From contig BEXV01000004.1 of assembly GCA_003118195.1 (NCBI GenBank), forward strand, positions 366,409-390,034: a DNA stretch of 23,626 nucleotides, read 5' to 3'. The first letter of the stretch is position 1, and every line of letters begins with the position of its first letter. The notes beneath the pieces are model-generated. The model had not been told where the DNA came from, did not search any database, and worked only from the letters and a program-made list of their open reading frames with translations. The position numbers and the translations under genes were made by a program. Below, piece by piece: positions 19,463 to 23,626 of this stretch. Source of the DNA: Hemicentrotus pulcherrimus. Lineage: Eukaryota; Echinodermata; Echinoidea; Camarodonta; Strongylocentrotidae.

Positions 19463-21456
19463 TAAAGGGCTTCCAACAATCTAAAGGGCTTAAAGTATGT
19501 ACAATAAGTTTACAATCGCAATCTTCAGATGAGAGTTTTGTTACTTCAAATTATAAAGCCAAACGGAAATTGCCTGCTAACACATTGGATTCTTAGAGTT
19601 GGTTATTGATTTTGACAAATCTACGCAAGTCACACACGACAATGGCTATTCGTTAACAGTCACTGAACCATCTCTAATCTGATTATGAAAAGAATCAATA
19701 AAACAGTTAAATTTTAATAGCCCAGCCTCTAACGAGGGAACGATTGTATTCTACAGTTAACAATGAAAAGGAATTCTTCACTTCAGAAATAGATATTACA
19801 ATGAAACCACACTTGACTGAAACAAATAAATTCAATTGAACTACCGTTACCCTTTATATTAAAATAAACTGAAAAATAGCAGGAATCTCAGTAGTGTCAT
19901 TTTCTACAAGTTGCAATGTACAAGTTGTACAAGTACAGTAAATAAAGGCTTAACATAAACAGCCTAGAGAGCAGGAAATATCAGCAACAGCCCCCCCCCC
20001 CNCGCCATACATGACTGTAAGTACACTCTTTCGTCTTTATCGAGTCTTCTACTGATTATTGGTTTTTAGAAATCTTCACAAGGAGTACTAAAAGAAAGAG
20101 AATTGCATAGGCCTCTGCAACAGAGCGTGCCATGCATAGCGTGGGGCTTTCAGGGAAAGTTATTTTCTTACAAATTACAGTCAGATTATACTGAAATCAA
20201 TATCTAGTCCGAGGGCTGAATTAAAAAGTACGCTCCCCTTTCTACCGCTTGAATAATTCCAAGCCTCAAAACAATAGTTATCTTCTTGAAAGAATACCAC
20301 TAGAAAATACAAATGCAGGAGAAAGAACTTCACAGGAGGCACTCTATAGAAACGAGTACAATGAAGATGAACCTCCCTTGGTGCCAAACTGAACTGCAGC
20401 TGATGAACCATGCACTGCTTACTTTCTATGGCAGGAACTACAGCAGCATCTCTAAATGTACAGGTACATGTACATGTACACTAATTTGAAAAAATTAAAT
20501 GTCCCATTCAGGAAAACGGATAACATTTTGTCCAACTACAATTGTAATAACAGCAATTTGTTTTCTTCTTCAAAATGGGCAAACCAATATAACCCGAGTT
20601 GAACATACAAGAAGATTGCCAAAAGTTGGCCTGATACATAATTACCCTTTTATTAACACTTGGGAGAGATGGTGCATTGGTTTATAAATTTACTAAATAT
20701 TTTTTCAAATAGCAAACATGTATACCGTCTACCTTATCTTTCATCAAGTTAATACATTCATTTCCAACTATGAGACTTCAAACACAAATGTTCGTCTGTT
20801 ACTTTAAATGGCATCCGGTATCCAAACACTTAAGTGGACATTTCTACAAAAATAGATAATCTACATGTACAATGTACACTGTAAATGTCCCTGAGACCAC
20901 AAAACAAATGTTTACAAAACAATCAAAGAAAAGACGAATCTCAAACATGGGTCAAAATCTCAACTGATGGTCCCCCTGTCTCTCACAGAAGAATGAATGA
21001 GGTGCTTTTACAGGAGCTACACATGGATGGTCTTATCTTTTTATGAATGACAAGACAACGACAATCACCATGGAAACAACAGAACAAACAAGCATGGAAT
21101 GTATAGTTCATCTTAAGAGCTTGAGGAGTCTGGAGGAGTACCTAGATCCTGCAGGCAAAGGTCACTATGGAAATGATAGCAGACAAAAAGTCCATAGAAA
21201 TATCAGATGACTGAGCAATTGATAGCTCAATCTCCTTTGCCCCAACGAATAAAGATCGTTTCCTTTTACATACTGAAGCTTCCTTGTGGTATGCATGAAG
21301 CTCTAAAACTACATATTTAGGCATCTTGTACCAGAATGTAGGCCATGCTGGTAATTAGCATTACTACAATATACTACAAGATGGTATTTCTTTGGCGAGA
21401 AGCCCAACATGAAGACTGAAAGGCAGAAACAGAAGAAAAAAGGAGATGGGTGGAAT

Positions 21457-21482
<26 letters not shown>
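21457..21482. repeat. (AG)n microsatellite in purine-rich stretch
   Basis: About 13 AG units, followed by imperfect AGAGGAAGAG repeats to about 21533. It lies in intron 1 of the lamin gene. Confidence 0.9.
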
Positions 21483-21487
<5 letters not shown>

Positions 21488-22140
21488 GAGAGAAAGAGGG
21501 AGAGAGAGGAAGAGAGGAAGAGAGGAAAGAGGAGTCCATGATCAAAGCCAGAGAATGAAAAAAATCTGTAGAGGTCATAAGTTCACTGTTCACATTGGAC
21601 AAACTGAACACGTGTATCTATCTGTAATCGACTGAAATAGAGAATTAGACATACAAAAAAGAGGAGACAGAAATCAAGAAAGACAAGCTGAGAAAGCCAC
21701 TCAGGCACTCAGACTTACATGTATCTACACAAGTACACATGTACAGTACACTTTGGGAAATAGAGAGAGAGTCGGACAAAATAACAAAATCGAGAGTCAG
21801 ACTTAACGAAATTTGTACAAAAAATTCTTATGAAGAAACCTTGTATAAAGAATCGTCGTTGAGCAAACAGATTAGAAAACAAAATCATATAAAGAAAGAA
21901 AATATTTTTAAAGTGCACACTAACATGTACAATGTACATGTATGATAAGCCCTGCCAAATTATATGATTCAAACTAGAGCTGACAATGATTGAAACGATT
22001 CTCGGACCATGTATGTACGATGTATGTAGGATGTACATGTATATAGCTTTATCAACAAAAAATAAGGAAAAAAAAGGTTTTTCTGAATGTGGGGTAAGGC
22101 GAGGCAAGGCAGGAGAGGAGAGGAAAGGGGAGAGAAAGCG

Positions 22141-22148
<8 letters not shown>

Positions 22149-22178
<30 letters not shown>
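22149..22178. repeat. (GA)n microsatellite in purine-rich stretch
   Basis: About 15 GA units, preceded by GGAGAGGAGAGGAAAGGGGAG-like sequence from about 22107. Small frames across it on both strands are repeat translations. Confidence 0.9.
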
Positions 22179-22181
<3 letters not shown>

Positions 22182-22589
22182 GGAGGGCAATGCAAGAAAA
22201 ATATCTATTATCACAGATGTGAATGAGATCGATGAGTTGTGTGCCTGTCCTTCTTCACAATGAATGAACCATATTTGCTAGGGACGCTCCAACCAACCAT
22301 GCAGTCTTTGTATCAGCTTTACGAGTCAGACACTCCTTGTTTATGCATTCTGTACAGTATGTATGACACAAAAAATTCAGCTTTTATCTTTACAGGATTT
22401 TCTATTTACCGTAAAGGCAGGAAGTTAGAGAAATAGATCACTCAGTCCAGGAAGAAGAACATCTTAGAGCTCAACATGAACAATGGAGGCTAATTTTAAG
22501 GTGCTACAGCCTCACTAAATGAAACTGAAATATATATGGAAAGGACCTATTACTTCTGAATTTCGAAACTCTGAATGAAGATGACTATG

Positions 22590-23083
22590 GGCGAGTTTAT
22601 CTAGGCTTGCCACTAGATATGTACATATCGTACCCCACTATCAAACCCCACTATCGAACCCCACTGTACGATCGTACTTCGCGGGATGTGGCGTTTATTG
22701 ACTCTTCACGATTCACAATAAAGGCCTTGTCTCTTCGCAGCTGCTCAGCGCCGTTTGACCCGGGAAGCAGACAGTTTCTTGGAGGTCAACTACACACAAA
22801 TGCTTGTACACACCACATGGCGCGCACTAGCCTCCGAACCGGAAATTAACCGTGGGAGGTCCGATTTGTATGTGGGGTACAAAACAGCTTTGCGTTTATC
22901 TAGCTCTCAGAAACGTGATTCTGGCTGTATGTCACATTCAAAACGCACCTTTTTGCGTCTTTAGATACGCCCATATCTAAAGACGTTTGAAAAAGGCTTT
23001 GCGTTTATCTACTTCTAGATTTGCCTGAAAGACGTTTGAGAAACCTGATTCTAGCCAAAAATTTGCTAGATAAATGCAACCTT
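22590..23083. repeat. Mosaic direct/inverted repeat region (intron 1)
   Basis: GCTTTGCGTTTATCTA occurs twice in direct orientation (about 22889 and 22998) and inverted as TAGATAAATGCAA near 23068. AGAAACGTGATTCTGGCT (about 22910) is repeated as AGAAACCTGATTCTAGCC (about 23040). A perfect 11-bp hairpin CGTCTTTAGAT / ATCTAAAGACG lies in the middle (about 22955-22985). About 22630-22670 has three tandem units of ACCCCACTATCRA type. A related GTTTATCTAGG at about 22595 may be the outer end. No coding potential; probably a foldback element. Confidence 0.55.
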
Positions 23084-23308
23084 ACAGGTACATGTACATG
23101 TATAGGCCTATTAACTTGAAATTTGAGAACTGTGACGGAAAATTTTTTTTCCAGTATGCTAACATGCGTGTACATGTACATGCACATGTATGTACTGCAT
23201 TCAAATGCATATTGACCTATATTTTTATGTTTTTTCTTTTCCACCATGCCCAAACTTTTATTTTGTGAAAATATGTCTTCATTAACATAACATTTACCAA
23301 GGAGTTAT

Positions 23309-23624
23309 GCTATAGTCACATTACCCAAAAGTAGCCTGCTCGGCGGCCGAGCGGTGAGTTTTTAACCAATTCTGCCCGGCCACCTAGCGGCGACCGCCCA
23401 GGCACCGCTCGGTTTTAGGGCATCGCTCGGTCGCCGCTGAAATTTTAGCGCAAAGTTAAAATTTCAGCGGCGACCGCTCACTTTTCACTTGTCGCCCAAA
23501 ATACGCTCGGTGCCTGGGCGGTCGCCGCCCGGCACCGACCTAATTGCTGGGCGATGCCTAAATTCCAGCAGCGACCGAGCAGGCTACTGATCGGTCGGTC
23601 GCTGCTCAGATTTGTGACCATAGC
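23309..23624. repeat. 316-bp GC-rich foldback element
   Basis: An almost complete imperfect palindrome in otherwise AT-rich DNA. The outer ends are GCTATAGTCACA (23309) and TGTGACCATAGC (ending 23624), then AGTAGCCTGCTCGG against its complement near 23570-23588. A perfect 21-bp arm pair is at 23387-23407 and 23508-23528. A perfect 20-bp pair flanks a 9-nt centre (23428-23447 and 23457-23476). GCGACCG/CGGTCGC motifs recur throughout. No ORF. A right-hand target duplication cannot be checked because the window ends two bases later. Confidence 0.8.
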
Positions 23625-23626
23625 TT

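Larger units (their letters stand above)
18316..23626 (-). other. Partial intron 1 of the lamin gene (upstream part missing)
   Basis: Sequence 5' of exon 2. No head/coil 1A exon was found on the minus strand, so the first coding exon should be beyond 23626. Contents: family-2 foldback, a C tract with one undetermined base (n at 20002), two GA tracts, TACATG repeats, the mosaic repeat and the GC-rich foldback. The stretch 19500-21430 shows no recognisable feature apart from low-complexity sequence. A promoter or non-coding exon here cannot be excluded from sequence alone. Confidence 0.6.

Noticed and set aside
18330..23300. Lamin exon 1 (head and coil 1A) within the window
   Set aside because: Both moderately GC-rich patches (about 22680-22870 and 23330-23620) were read on the minus strand and neither encodes the LNDRLA.YIDKVR-type motif; the second is a palindromic repeat.

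Overview
This is a piece of an animal nuclear genome. It is AT-rich, with long introns, SINE-like and foldback repeats and microsatellites. One protein-coding gene is recognisable: a nuclear lamin (B-type, CaaX-bearing) on the minus strand. Nine coding exons run from 18315 down to 4712. Joined, they give 1297 coding nt (1 nt completing a split codon, 431 codons, stop). They cover coil 1B, linker, coil 2, the TYRKLLEGE rod end, a CDK-type site, an NLS, the lamin-tail Ig fold (LTD) and a C-terminal CSLM farnesylation box. The first coding exon (head, coil 1A, start of coil 1B) is not in the window and should lie beyond 23626, so intron 1 exceeds 5.3 kb.

The host is probably a marine invertebrate deuterostome, possibly an echinoderm. 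The grounds are a single B-type lamin whose intron positions and phases match vertebrate lamin genes almost everywhere, a tRNA-Thr-derived SINE, abundant TACATG repeats, and small foldback elements. The placement is inference and no species is named.

Layout (+ coordinates): 1-4711, AT-rich sequence downstream of the gene, including its 3'UTR (end undefined), one family-2 repeat, an (AG)n tract and half of a family-1 repeat. 4712-18315, the lamin gene. Its introns carry four family-1 copies, all in one orientation, a family-2 copy, a tRNA-derived SINE and a possible hAT-like remnant. 18316-23626, partial intron 1 with a family-2 foldback, two more GA tracts, many TACATG palindromes, a mosaic repeat at about 22590-23083 and a 316-bp GC-rich foldback at 23309-23624.

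No CRISPR array, operon or novel multi-gene system is visible. The observations worth following are the exon-boundary comparison with vertebrate lamins, the very short lamin tail, the repeated non-autonomous element with a shared reading frame, and the GC-rich foldback.
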